A stretch of 64,000 nt of DNA from Zwartia hollandica. Its GTDB lineage: Bacteria; Pseudomonadota; Gammaproteobacteria; Burkholderiales; Burkholderiaceae_B. This document shows, in pieces, positions 19,086-27,806 of this stretch (its first letter is position 1; the number at the start of each line of letters is the position of its first letter). The DNA lies in the NCBI RefSeq assembly GCF_019923725.1, contig NZ_JAHXRI010000007.1:186001-250000 (forward strand), in the 5' to 3' direction. Under the pieces are notes generated by a model. It made no database searches and had not been told where the DNA came from. It saw nothing but the letters and a program-made list of their open reading frames with translations. A program made the translations under genes and the position numbers.

Positions 19086-19775
19086 ATGCATATCGAGCCA
19101 GGCGTAGTAGACGGCGCAAAAATACTTCTGAGCATCGGTACAGCTAGCGTGGCGTTTACGCTCACCGCCAAGGCTGCCATCGAAATGCTTCGATCTGATG
19201 GCCTTTCTGCACTCGTGACACGCTCGATCATTGCGACCTTTTTGGTATTTTGCTCTTTTGAAGTGCTCTGGCACCACCCGGTCGGGGTCTCGGAAGTGCA
19301 CCTGATTATGGGAAGCACACTGTTTCTTTTGTTTGGCGCAGCACCAACCGCGCTTGGTCTCGCACTTGGTTTACTCATACAAGGTGTATTTTTCGCCCCG
19401 ACTGATTTGCCACAGCTCGGTATGAATCTGACCTCCTTGCTGCTTCCGCTATTTGCGATGGGCGCTATTGCAAAGCGTGTCATCGCGCCGTCTACGCCGT
19501 ATGTCGATCTGACGTATCGCCAAACCCTTAAACTGTCACTCGCATTTCAAGGTGGAGTCGTCGCCTGGGTGGCCTTCTGGTCGGTTTACGGCCAAGGCTT
19601 AAGTATCCCAACGATGGCCAGTATCCTTAGCTTTGGCAGCGCCTATGCTGGTGTGATTGTGTTGGAGTCGTGTCTTGACGTCTGCTTGCTAGCGGGCGCT
19701 AAACGGATCCGTCAGGTACAAGACGTAAATTTTTTTAATTCACGGCTGCTTAGCGCAAGGCCTAGGCTCGGTTAG
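19086..19775 (+). CDS. CbiM-like energy-coupling factor permease
   Basis: The 229-residue hydrophobic protein starts MHIEPGVVDGAKI, like the CbiM/NikM S-components. In those, the N-terminal Met-His pair forms the Co/Ni site and must be at the true N-terminus. That is why I choose the ATG at 19086 over an earlier TTG. HHPVGVSEVHLIMGST contains the internal histidines of the family. No CbiN, CbiQ or CbiO gene follows, so it is a solitary component; solitary CbiM-like proteins occur in other Burkholderiales. It may move cobalt or nickel, or may have diverged. A 22-base gap separates it from the next gene. Confidence 0.82.
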   Translation: MHIEPGVVDGAKILLSIGTASVAFTLTAKAAIEMLRSDGLSALVTRSIIATFLVFCSFEVLWHHPVGVSEVHLIMGSTLFLLFGAAPTALGLALGLLIQGVFFAPTDLPQLGMNLTSLLLPLFAMGAIAKRVIAPSTPYVDLTYRQTLKLSLAFQGGVVAWVAFWSVYGQGLSIPTMASILSFGSAYAGVIVLESCLDVCLLAGAKRIRQVQDVNFFNSRLLSARPRLG

Positions 19776-19797
19776 TTTCTAGCCAAGGACGAGAGAT

Positions 19798-20418
19798 ATG
19801 CCTGAACTAACCGACGCAAGAAAAGCAGAAATCGCGCTAGAGGAAATTTATCGCGCAGAGATACAACCTATAAAAAAAATCGGTACGCTTGCTGCAGATG
19901 CCGACAGCGTTGGGCGCCGATTTATAAAGTTTTTCAATTCCAATCTTGGTATTTGGCTACTGTCTTCAGTTATCCTTTCCGGCATGGCTACATTTTTGCA
20001 GCGAGAGCATGCAAAGTCTGTTGCTAAGGCGGTAAATCGCCTACAAATCGAAAGCACAAAATTCAATGTGTCAGACAGGGTTGAGGAGTTACGCTTTTTT
20101 CTTAGAAACGCAAATACGAATGCAGAGTGCGCGAAGGCCTTAGAGACTCTTTTCAGGACGGGCTACCCTAACCCCGGCCATACGGGTGGGTCCTCAGTCT
20201 ACAGTTTGGTCTATGCCATTTACCCCTTGCTTGCCAATCCGCACGACGAGGTCATCAAGGACGCCCTTGAAACCATTCGCAAAATGGAGCACAAGTATAT
20301 GGAGCTCAAGGGGCTCGAGGCCGGCGCAAGCCCGCCTGCGAATACAAAAGAAGGCCTCTATGCGCAACTAGACCACCTACAAAGCTTGCAACTCGTGCCA
20401 GCAAAACTCAAGGACTAG
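19798..20418 (+). CDS. Unknown single-pass membrane protein
   Basis: I do not recognise this 206-residue protein. A charged N-terminal part (residues 1-55) is followed by one hydrophobic segment (about 58-72, LGIWLLSSVILSGMA). A mostly helical polar region then runs to the end, with a VYSLVYAIYPLLANP stretch near residue 145. AGAGAG-type ribosome bases precede the ATG. It lies between a CbiM-like permease and a lipoprotein gene whose start is 2 bases after this stop, so the three probably form a unit. Confidence 0.7.
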   Translation: MPELTDARKAEIALEEIYRAEIQPIKKIGTLAADADSVGRRFIKFFNSNLGIWLLSSVILSGMATFLQREHAKSVAKAVNRLQIESTKFNVSDRVEELRFFLRNANTNAECAKALETLFRTGYPNPGHTGGSSVYSLVYAIYPLLANPHDEVIKDALETIRKMEHKYMELKGLEAGASPPANTKEGLYAQLDHLQSLQLVPAKLKD

Positions 20419-20419
20419 C

Positions 20420-21658
20420 ATGCCCTCGACAAAAGATGCGTGGCATCGTCTGAAGTGGCTCACCGCTCGCGTTGCTGCCTCCTTGCTAGCCATCAGTCTT
20501 TCATCATGCTCGTTACTCAGACCCGAATTTAGTGAGATGTCGGCAACGTATGGCGAAGTAGTCGAAAAGTATCAAGTCAATAATATCCTGGTCAATATTG
20601 TTCGCGCCTCCCAACAGCGCCCCTTGAGCTTTCTGGATATTCCGACAGTCATTGGCTCTGGATCCGTAACGGTTAGCGCCGCACTACTGTCTAAAGGTCT
20701 CGCCGACGGCGGGCTTGCCGCTGGTCTGTCTACCGGCAACTCTTTTAGCTTTACCCAAGCGTCTTTAGACAATTCATCATTTATGTCTGGATTTTTGAGT
20801 CAAATTCCAGTCGAAGCCGTCCATTACTTTTCAGCGGACCACATACCGAAAGAGATATTGCTGACGCTCGTGGTTGACTCCATCGAGATCATAGACACTA
20901 AGGGACGCAAAGAGATATTTCTAAATAACCCCACGCTACCAAATTACGCAGAGTTTCAGAAACACCTATATCACCTCATTCGATGGGACATTACGACGGA
21001 GCAAATCGAAGAGGAAGTCGCAATCGGCATACCGATGCGTCGTGAGGAAATTGAAAAAAGCATTACCCATAATCTAGCCGCCGTCAAAAATCTGAAACTG
21101 CGCGCCAAGAAGGTGTCGAGCCTAGATCAAAATCTGTATCAGCTAACGCAAGTCAAGAAAGTGACACGCTTGTGCATTAACAAAGATCGCTTTTCAAACT
21201 ATCAATTGCCCGGTGTGAGTGGAGAGGCGCTATTTTGCAAGGGATCTCTGGCCAAACATATTGAAACCGACTCCTCAAGATTACCTGCGATCAAGCCACA
21301 AGATAATCAAAAGGAGTTGGTGATCCGCTTACGCTCAACTAGAAACATTTTTGATTTTCTTGGACAACTGCTAAGAGTGCAGACACAGGAGCCACCCTAT
21401 TATGTTTCGGTCCCTCCTATTTCCAAATTTTCCGAACTAAATACGAGTCAGCCGAACCCCTACTCATTACTTATCATCCAGAAAAATTCTACAACTCAAC
21501 AGCCGTTATACCAGGCTACCGCGGATGGAGAGCGCTATTCAATCCCAAAAACACATGCGGGATACTCTGGGATTGTTATTGACTTGCTGTCTCAGTTCAT
21601 TACGTTGAATAAGATTCCCGGCAGCATCCCCGCATCACCGTCTGTGCTGGTTCGCTAA
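20420..21658 (+). CDS. Lipoprotein of unknown family (paralogue of 56320-57576)
   Basis: The 412-residue protein has an extended N-terminus and a lipobox ending in Cys30 (ISLSSC). It shares whole-length similarity with the lipoprotein at 56320-57576: VRASQQRPLSFLDIPTVIGSG against VRASQKMPVSFLDIP, LRSTRNIFDFLGQLL against LRSTRNVFDFLGQVV, and a C-terminal LLSQFITLNKIPGSIPASP against LLSQLLTLNKISGSIPPSP. No known domain is evident to me. It should be anchored in the outer or inner membrane. Start is ATG, 2 bases after the preceding stop. Confidence 0.82.
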   Translation: MPSTKDAWHRLKWLTARVAASLLAISLSSCSLLRPEFSEMSATYGEVVEKYQVNNILVNIVRASQQRPLSFLDIPTVIGSGSVTVSAALLSKGLADGGLAAGLSTGNSFSFTQASLDNSSFMSGFLSQIPVEAVHYFSADHIPKEILLTLVVDSIEIIDTKGRKEIFLNNPTLPNYAEFQKHLYHLIRWDITTEQIEEEVAIGIPMRREEIEKSITHNLAAVKNLKLRAKKVSSLDQNLYQLTQVKKVTRLCINKDRFSNYQLPGVSGEALFCKGSLAKHIETDSSRLPAIKPQDNQKELVIRLRSTRNIFDFLGQLLRVQTQEPPYYVSVPPISKFSELNTSQPNPYSLLIIQKNSTTQQPLYQATADGERYSIPKTHAGYSGIVIDLLSQFITLNKIPGSIPASPSVLVR

Positions 21659-21702
21659 AAAGTATTAACTGCCTTCTGAGCCATGACGGTATCTAAACGC
21701 AC

Positions 21703-23010
21703 CTAAGTGCCAACAACGTCCAAGCGCTCCGGTGCGAAGCGTAAGGTGAACGTACTTCCTTTCCCTAGCGTACTCACAATTTGTAACTGGGCATGATGCC
21801 TACTTGCAATGTGCTTGACGATGGCAAGCCCAAGGCCAGTCCCACCCGTGTCGCGTGAGCGGCTACCATCGACCCGATAAAATCTCTCGGTCAAGCGTGC
21901 GATGTGCGCTGCATCAATACCTGGTCCGGTGTCAGTCACGGCGAACTCACCGTAACCGTCCTCTGCCACCGACCACTTCACTTGAATAGAGCCGCCTTCG
22001 GGCGTGTAGCGAATCGCGTTCGATATGAGATTACTAAAAGCAGACTGCAACTCACGCTGCTCTCCCATCAACGCATGCGCTGACTCTACCGAAAAATCAA
22101 TACGATGTTTACCTTTAGAAAGCGCCTCGGCGTCAGAGCGCAATGCGCCCATTTCCGCCATCACACTAAAAGGCGTGGAGGGTGCGACCTTAGAATTTGC
22201 CTCAAGCTTTGCAAGCGTCAATAAATCTTCAACAAGATTTTTCATTCGACGCGATTGTGTCATCATCAAATCTAAATATCGACTTTGCTGATCCGGAGCC
22301 AATTCAATCGATTGCATGGTTTCCAAAAAACCAATCAACACCGTAAGCGGCGTGCGTATCTCGTGCGAGACGTTTGCTACAAAGTCTCGACGCATTGCTT
22401 CCGTACGCTGCAGTTCGGTAATATCTTGCGCTAACAACAAGGACTGGTCATCCGCAAAGGGAAATACCTGCACCACTACTGTGAGGCTTGCCGCGACACC
22501 CAGGCGTTCAATCACAATGGGATTATCAAAATCTCCGGCATTCAGATAACCCACAAACTCCGGATTACGCACAAGATGTGCGATGCTCTGATTTGCATCC
22601 CTTTTAAAATCTAAACCAAAAAAACGCTCGGCACTGGCATTACACCATTCAACCTGGTTCTTCTCATCAAGCATGATGACACCGTTTGGCGATGCCTGAA
22701 ACCCTTGAATGAACCGATCGTGTTGTTGTTCGATTGCTTGGATCCGTGCTCGCAGTTCTGTCAACATGCGCTGACGCTGCGTAAACACCTCACCCCACAG
22801 ACCAACAGCGAGTAACGACGAATCGTCGGCTGTAGCAGTGTTTTTCTGCAACCGTTGTAAGTTGTAGTAGGAATATAGCAAGGGGATAATCAGCGGCACT
22901 ACACCGAAGAGATAAGTACCCCACACACCCATCACTTCGTACCCCAATATCGCCAAAGCGAGTGAGGTAAGTACGATTAGCATGAAACGCCCTGCGGCTG
23001 CCGACATCAA
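21703..23010 (-). CDS. phoR: Phosphate regulon sensor histidine kinase PhoR
   Basis: The 435-residue kinase has two N-terminal membrane segments (about residues 8-47) and a PAS domain (about 100-200, GVIMLDEKNQVEWCN). The phosphoacceptor H216 is in FVANVSHEIRTPLT. The ATP site follows, with N-box NLISNAIRYTPEGG, DTGPGIDAAH and GGTGLGLAIVKHIASRH. This is the PhoR layout. It phosphorylates PhoB when phosphate is low and lies 24 bases downstream of phoB. Confidence 0.95.
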   Translation of the reverse strand: MMSAAAGRFMLIVLTSLALAILGYEVMGVWGTYLFGVVPLIIPLLYSYYNLQRLQKNTATADDSSLLAVGLWGEVFTQRQRMLTELRARIQAIEQQHDRFIQGFQASPNGVIMLDEKNQVEWCNASAERFFGLDFKRDANQSIAHLVRNPEFVGYLNAGDFDNPIVIERLGVAASLTVVVQVFPFADDQSLLLAQDITELQRTEAMRRDFVANVSHEIRTPLTVLIGFLETMQSIELAPDQQSRYLDLMMTQSRRMKNLVEDLLTLAKLEANSKVAPSTPFSVMAEMGALRSDAEALSKGKHRIDFSVESAHALMGEQRELQSAFSNLISNAIRYTPEGGSIQVKWSVAEDGYGEFAVTDTGPGIDAAHIARLTERFYRVDGSRSRDTGGTGLGLAIVKHIASRHHAQLQIVSTLGKGSTFTLRFAPERLDVVGT

Positions 23011-23034
23011 TCAAAAAGCTCCGAGCGACTGTAT

Positions 23035-23769
23035 CTAAGACTTATCACCGTCCGCATTTGGGCTCGGTGTTCTCGTGGCACGATAACCGACTCCTCGCAC
23101 GGTTTCAATGTAGGCATCACATTTCGCGACGGCGAGCGCGACTCTTAATCTGCGAATATGTACATCGACAGTTCGCTCTTCGATGAATACCTCATTGCCC
23201 CACACCTGATCTAACAGTTGAGCCCGGGAATGCACCCGCTCTGGAGCGCTCATTAAGAACTGTAGTAAACGAAACTCGGTAGGTCCAACCACGATTTCGC
23301 GACGAGTAGCATTAGGCCACTCGGCTGTAACGCGATGTGTGACCGGGTCTAACCGCATCGCGCCAAGTACCATCAATTCATCTTGGGATGGCGCCCGACT
23401 ATGGCGACGCAGAAGCGCCTTGACGCGCGCCATGAGCTCCTTCGTTGAGAAGGGCTTGGTCATGTAGTCATCCGCTCCGGAATCCAGACCCAGCACCTTG
23501 TCTGCCTCCTCGCTCTTTGCGGTGAGCATCAAAATAGGAACCATTGCCGTAGCTTCGTTGGCTCGCAACTCTTTCGCAAACTGAACGCCTGACTTTCCAG
23601 GAAGCATCCAATCAAGAATGATTAGATCTGGCATGGTCTGACGTATCAACTGGGTCGCCTCATCGGCCTGAAAAGCGCGATCGACAACATACGCGCCGTG
23701 AAGTAGATTGATCGCAATCAGTTCAGATATTGAGGGCTCGTCTTCAACAATCAGAATACGTTGACTCAT
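23035..23769 (-). CDS. phoB: Phosphate regulon response regulator PhoB
   Basis: The 244-residue regulator has a receiver domain with phospho-acceptor D53 (LIILDWMLPG), acidic pair E9-D10 and a TAKSEE threonine. A winged-helix DNA-binding domain follows (RHSRAPSQDELMVLG onward, with VDVHIRRLRVAL as the recognition region). The length and GATEFR-like PTEFRLLQFLM segment match PhoB. It should bind the Pho boxes listed elsewhere in this window. The phoU-phoB-phoR order is usual in Burkholderiales. Confidence 0.96.
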   Translation of the reverse strand: MSQRILIVEDEPSISELIAINLLHGAYVVDRAFQADEATQLIRQTMPDLIILDWMLPGKSGVQFAKELRANEATAMVPILMLTAKSEEADKVLGLDSGADDYMTKPFSTKELMARVKALLRRHSRAPSQDELMVLGAMRLDPVTHRVTAEWPNATRREIVVGPTEFRLLQFLMSAPERVHSRAQLLDQVWGNEVFIEERTVDVHIRRLRVALAVAKCDAYIETVRGVGYRATRTPSPNADGDKS

Positions 23770-23779
23770 GATCCAATCC

Positions 23780-24484
23780 CTATTCCGTCGCGCGTTGCAT
23801 TAACTCTTTCTTGGGAGTGTGTCTGAGATCATCACCACCCACGACATAAATAACGAACTCCGCAATGTTCTTTGCATGATCACCAATGCGCTCGACAGAC
23901 TTCGCGATGGTTAGAATATCCAAGCCAGTCGCAATGGTGTGCGGATCTTCAGCAAGATAGGACGTCAGCTTACGCACAAAGGCACGAAACTCTTCGTCAA
24001 TCTGTTTATCATCCAGAACGATCGCGGCAGCTGCCGCAGCGTCTTGCCTTGCAAAGGCATCTAGGCTTTGACGCAGCTGTTTAAGGGCCATTTGTCCCGA
24101 GATGATTATCTCTGCAACGTTGATATTGTTCTCAACACCTTTGCGGATAATCTTTCTCGTGCGTTTCGCAACCTTCTCGGCTTCGTCGCCCGCACGCTCT
24201 AGGTTTGTATTGGCTTTGGAGATCGCCATAATCAGACGCAGATCGCGTGCAGTGGGCTGCCGCTTTGCAATAATCTCAGTGCAGCCCGAGTCAATTTCGA
24301 TCTCTTTTGCGTTGATGATTTTTTCTCGAGCGATCACAGCCTCGCAACGCTCCAGATCCATTTCGGTAAACGCAGCCATCGCCTCTTGCGTCTGCGACTC
24401 TACGAGCCCACCCATTTCAAGCAAGCTACTACAAAGAGCGTTCAACTCAAGGTCGAACTGCGACGAGATGTGTTTATCAGGCAT
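23780..24484 (-). CDS. phoU: Phosphate signalling protein PhoU
   Basis: The 234-residue all-helical protein begins HISSQFDLELNALCSSLLEMGG, a PhoU hallmark. It has the two metal-binding repeats (RAGDEAEKVAKR in the first half, ERIGDHAKNIAEFV in the second). It restrains PhoR through the Pst transporter when phosphate is sufficient. It is the first gene here; pst genes are not in the window. No Pho box was evident just upstream (24485-24580). Confidence 0.95.
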   Translation of the reverse strand: MPDKHISSQFDLELNALCSSLLEMGGLVESQTQEAMAAFTEMDLERCEAVIAREKIINAKEIEIDSGCTEIIAKRQPTARDLRLIMAISKANTNLERAGDEAEKVAKRTRKIIRKGVENNINVAEIIISGQMALKQLRQSLDAFARQDAAAAAAIVLDDKQIDEEFRAFVRKLTSYLAEDPHTIATGLDILTIAKSVERIGDHAKNIAEFVIYVVGGDDLRHTPKKELMQRATE

Positions 24485-24581
24485 ATTAATTCCTATAGAC
24501 CAGCTTAATCGGTAGACGATACAACATCATATCTACACTAAGGCGCTACCTTAACTAGCAAATATTTCATTTTGATTACGA

Positions 24582-24601
24582 CCCCGCCAGGCACGGCGGG
24601 G
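24582..24601 (-). terminator. GC hairpin downstream of phoX
   Basis: CCCCGCC, a 6-base loop and GGCGGGG form a perfect 7-bp GC stem about 10 bases after the phoX stop. No strong T-run follows, so it may be an imperfect intrinsic terminator or an RNA-stabilising hairpin between phoX and the phoU upstream region. Confidence 0.5.
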
Positions 24602-24611
24602 CCGATCCTCT

Positions 24612-26846
24612 CTACAGTCCGATTAAACCACCATCGTCCCGAGTGATGACGATCGTCGCAGATCGCGGACGGCCCGGCTTTCCATAGCCCATATTCCCCG
24701 GCCAACTGCTTTCCAGTTTAAACCCCTCCGCGACCCCTAATGCGGGCGTTTTCTCCCCAGGATGTTGGATATTCACAAACAGCGTCTTGCCGTCCGGCGT
24801 CTCTGTCACGCCAGTTACCTCGGCGCCCTTGGGCGCCACCAAAAACCGCTTCAAACGCCCCTCGCCGAGAACCGCACCCACAAAGGTCTCCTGAGTCCCG
24901 GTTTGCTCGACACCGGCGATCGTGAGCTTGTTCTCGATCGTGCGCTTACCTCCGTCCCCGACTTTACCGGGAATGGCGGCGAGCATCATGCAATTCGTCT
25001 CATCCGTCATCGCACCATCGTCAGTTTGGATCCAGCAAATTCCAGTTGCCTTACTGAACCAAAGGCCGTCGGGCGAAGAGAAGTCATTCGCGGCAGTCAA
25101 CCCAGATAGATTCGCGGGTCCAGCATCATCTTCGGCACCAAACAGAAAGATATCCCAAGCGAAGTTGGCCGCAGTGGATAGCCCACCGTCTTCGCGAAAA
25201 CGAATGATATGACCATTGGGATTACCCATTGACTTACGGCCATCCGGATCCGCGTAACTGCGTGGATTAACAGCATTGACTTTTGCCGGTGTGCGGTGTG
25301 TCACGTTGTTATTTGTTAGAGCAAAATATATTTCTCCATTCACATGATTCACAGCCCCCCACTCGGGGCGATCCATTGGCGTGGCGCCCACCGCGTCAGC
25401 AGCCAAACGGGCGTTGACCCACACGTCCGCCTGATTAGCGAAACGATAGGTTGCAAAATTTGCGATCGCTGGGTTTTTAAACGTCAGTTCCAACCAGCGC
25501 CCTGTGCCATCGGCATCAAATCGCGCGACATACAAAGCGCCCTCGTTTAAGTATTTATCGCCGGCTGCCAACCCTCCACCAACATCCTTCGGATCCCAAA
25601 GTTCCTTACTCACGAACTTGTAAATATATTCGTTGACTGAATCGCAACCCATATAGAAAGCCAAAGGCTTGCCTGCCACCGGAATGCCGCAAACAGCAGC
25701 TTCATGGGCGAAGCGCCCCATGGTGACGCGCTTGACCGGTGTAGAGCGGGGATTGAGCGGATCAATTTCTACGTTGTAGCCAAAGGTATAGGCTTCATTA
25801 CGGAAATCGGCCGTTGGCTCAGCGGCCAAGACGGCAAGATTCCATCGAGAAAAACGGCTGTCGGAGCTCGATACGGTATGCCAACCTTGGCTAGAGGCCC
25901 GAGGAGCCTTTGGATCTAAGGGCGCAGAAGCAACGCCGTAGCGCTTAAGCGAAGCCACGTGATTGACGTCGCCAGGATTCGCACCAGGAGCGATCTGAAA
26001 ATACCGTGCCCAGTTTTCCTCACATGCCAGGTAAGTCCCCCAGGGGGTCATCCCGTGTCCGCAATTGTTGAGTGTGCCCCGCGAGGTCGCACCAGTGGCA
26101 TCAAAGGCCGTGCGCATCATTTTTTGGATATCGGCTAGTTGGTCGCGGGGGCCCGCAATCCGCATCGGCGTCTCTGGCGTGATACGACGATTCAATGTCG
26201 AGTCAATTTTATAAGAAAACTCTCTGCCGGTCTGCTGCAATTCAACCACTGACACGCCATGCAAGTTAATTTCTTTCAACACCTCGAGCTCAGGACGCAC
26301 GCCTAAGTCCCAAAAACCAAACTGATCAAACTTTTTGCGAGACTGCCCATTTGAAGTCTGTCCCTCAGGGTGCAGGAAATGAGAGTCAGCCGAACTCTCG
26401 TGATTGACGCAAAGCACCGCTCTAGACGTCGCGGTCGTTGAATAGCGTCCAGCATCGTCGATGTAATAGAGTTCCATCCCGTCATGATGATCACCGATGC
26501 GATGAGACCAGTCGTCCTTTTCCAAGCCGGCGTTTGTGTACGCGGGAACGGTAGTATCAATCGGATCACCTGCTGCATGCAGAATACTAAAGCTATAACC
26601 AGGAGGTAGCACCACCTGGTCAAACACACTTTTTGCAACTGACGGAAAGGTAAGAGAGGATGGTAACGCTTGGGGAACGGCCCTAGAAGCATGCGCTAGA
26701 CCAGGCAACGCAGCAAGCGTCGCCAAACCGAGTCCGCCTTTAATGATATTTCGGCGACCACGATTTTGTACCGCCAAGGACAACACGTCCTGAAAACTAG
26801 CATTACCGGAAAGATTTACATTTTGGTCATCTAAATCATGTGACAT
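24612..26846 (-). CDS. phoX: Alkaline phosphatase PhoX
   Basis: The 744-residue protein belongs to the DUF839/PhoX family of Ca/Fe-dependent phosphatases exported by Tat. NRGRRNIIKGGLGLATLAAL near residues 29-48 is the twin-arginine signal. Family blocks include CVNHESS, NNCGHGMTPWGTYLACEENW, and a C-terminal LFVNIQHPGE. It releases phosphate from phosphoesters in the periplasm or medium. The ATG at 26846, with GGGAG upstream, fits the Tat signal length better than the upstream start. A near-perfect Pho box lies 40 bases upstream. Confidence 0.95.
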   Translation of the reverse strand: MSHDLDDQNVNLSGNASFQDVLSLAVQNRGRRNIIKGGLGLATLAALPGLAHASRAVPQALPSSLTFPSVAKSVFDQVVLPPGYSFSILHAAGDPIDTTVPAYTNAGLEKDDWSHRIGDHHDGMELYYIDDAGRYSTTATSRAVLCVNHESSADSHFLHPEGQTSNGQSRKKFDQFGFWDLGVRPELEVLKEINLHGVSVVELQQTGREFSYKIDSTLNRRITPETPMRIAGPRDQLADIQKMMRTAFDATGATSRGTLNNCGHGMTPWGTYLACEENWARYFQIAPGANPGDVNHVASLKRYGVASAPLDPKAPRASSQGWHTVSSSDSRFSRWNLAVLAAEPTADFRNEAYTFGYNVEIDPLNPRSTPVKRVTMGRFAHEAAVCGIPVAGKPLAFYMGCDSVNEYIYKFVSKELWDPKDVGGGLAAGDKYLNEGALYVARFDADGTGRWLELTFKNPAIANFATYRFANQADVWVNARLAADAVGATPMDRPEWGAVNHVNGEIYFALTNNNVTHRTPAKVNAVNPRSYADPDGRKSMGNPNGHIIRFREDGGLSTAANFAWDIFLFGAEDDAGPANLSGLTAANDFSSPDGLWFSKATGICWIQTDDGAMTDETNCMMLAAIPGKVGDGGKRTIENKLTIAGVEQTGTQETFVGAVLGEGRLKRFLVAPKGAEVTGVTETPDGKTLFVNIQHPGEKTPALGVAEGFKLESSWPGNMGYGKPGRPRSATIVITRDDGGLIGL

Positions 26847-26869
26847 AGCAGCTCCCTTTTGAAGCCACG

Positions 26870-26903
26870 ATTGCAGCAAAATCACATGACAACTGAATGA
26901 CAA
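26870..26903 (-). promoter_or_regulatory. Pho box and -10 of the phoX promoter
   Basis: Read on the minus strand, 26903-26886 is TTGTCAT-tcag-TTGTCAT, two 7-base repeats with a 4-base spacer, each 6/7 to the CTGTCAT Pho consensus. Exactly 10 bases later TGCAAT (26875-26870) serves as a -10. This is the standard geometry of a PhoB-activated promoter and sits 40 bases before the phoX ATG. Confidence 0.88.
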
Positions 26904-26939
26904 ATATAACCACAACATACAAGGATATGAATCACAAAT

Positions 26940-26973
26940 ATTTCATCAAATCGTCACTTTTTTGAAATATCTC
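26940..26973 (+). promoter_or_regulatory. Candidate Pho box and -10 of the olsB promoter
   Basis: ATTTCAT-caaa-TCGTCAC (26940-26957) is a 7-4-7 repeat, with a further GAATCAC half-site 11 bases upstream at 26929. TATCTC follows 10 bases downstream (26968-26973). It is divergent from the phoX Pho box about 36 bases away. Half-sites are weaker than at phoX (5/7 each). Confidence 0.6.
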
Positions 26974-27010
26974 TTTCGCACAATGACGGGCATCTCAGGA
27001 GACTGTCTAG

Positions 27011-27790
27011 ATGCTTGAACTTGTACACAACGCCCCAAGTTTTATCAATCCTCCGAGCACGTCAACAACCCGCAGTGGCTTGGTGGTCGGTCTCGCTCAA
27101 ACCACTCAAGAACTAGACCTCATCCAGCGATTACGTTACGACACTTTTAAAAGCGAGTATGGCGCTGAATTCAACCCCAATACTCCCGGATTAGATAGCG
27201 ATGCGTTTGATCGCTGGTGCGAGCACTTGATGGTGAGGGATCTGGAAACAGATGAAGTCGTCGGAACCTACCGTGTACTCACTCCACAAAATGCGTCACG
27301 GGCCGGTGGTTACTATTCCGAATCCGAATTTGATCTCTCTGGCCTAGGGGATCTCCGCCTCGAGCTTGTCGAGTTTGGACGAGCTTGCATACATGAATCC
27401 TACAGGCAAGGCGGAGCGCTCATGATGCTCTGGTCCGGCTTAGCTGAAATTTTGAAGAGAGGCAACCATCAATATGTATTTGGTTGCGCGAGTGTGAGCT
27501 TGCGCGATGACGGCGTAACGGCTGCAAAAGTCTGGCGTGACGTACGCGATGCAGTCATACAACCCGATACTCTGCGTGTCACGCCGCACAACCGCTACCC
27601 CGTTGAACGTCTCGACAGCTCCCTTCCTGCCAAAGCGCCAGCCTTGCTGGCCGGCTACCAAAAGCTTGGCGCGCAGATCTGTGGCCAGCCAGCCTGGGAT
27701 CCAGATTTCAATACCGCAGACTTTCCCATGCTCTTATCTATCTCCAACATGGGCGCGAGGTATCGGCGTCACTTTGGCTTCGAAAAATAA
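27011..27790 (+). CDS. olsB: L-ornithine N-alpha-acyltransferase OlsB
   Basis: The 259-residue GNAT-like acyltransferase has the OlsB family blocks LRYDTFKSEYG, FDRWCEHLMVRD, GTYRVLTP, LELVEFGRACIHESYR and a C-terminal LLSISNMGARYRRHFGF. It transfers a 3-hydroxyacyl chain from acyl-ACP to ornithine, the first step of ornithine lipid synthesis at the inner membrane. OlsA is not in the window. AGGAG sits 9 bases before the ATG. Ornithine lipids replace phospholipids under phosphate limitation in many proteobacteria, which fits the Pho box and the neighbours. Confidence 0.9.
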   Translation: MLELVHNAPSFINPPSTSTTRSGLVVGLAQTTQELDLIQRLRYDTFKSEYGAEFNPNTPGLDSDAFDRWCEHLMVRDLETDEVVGTYRVLTPQNASRAGGYYSESEFDLSGLGDLRLELVEFGRACIHESYRQGGALMMLWSGLAEILKRGNHQYVFGCASVSLRDDGVTAAKVWRDVRDAVIQPDTLRVTPHNRYPVERLDSSLPAKAPALLAGYQKLGAQICGQPAWDPDFNTADFPMLLSISNMGARYRRHFGFEK

Positions 27791-27806
27791 CCCTCGGCAA
27801 ACAGAC

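Noticed and set aside
24485-24581. A Pho box upstream of phoU
   Set aside because: No TGTCAT-like half-sites with 11-bp spacing are present on the minus strand in this stretch.
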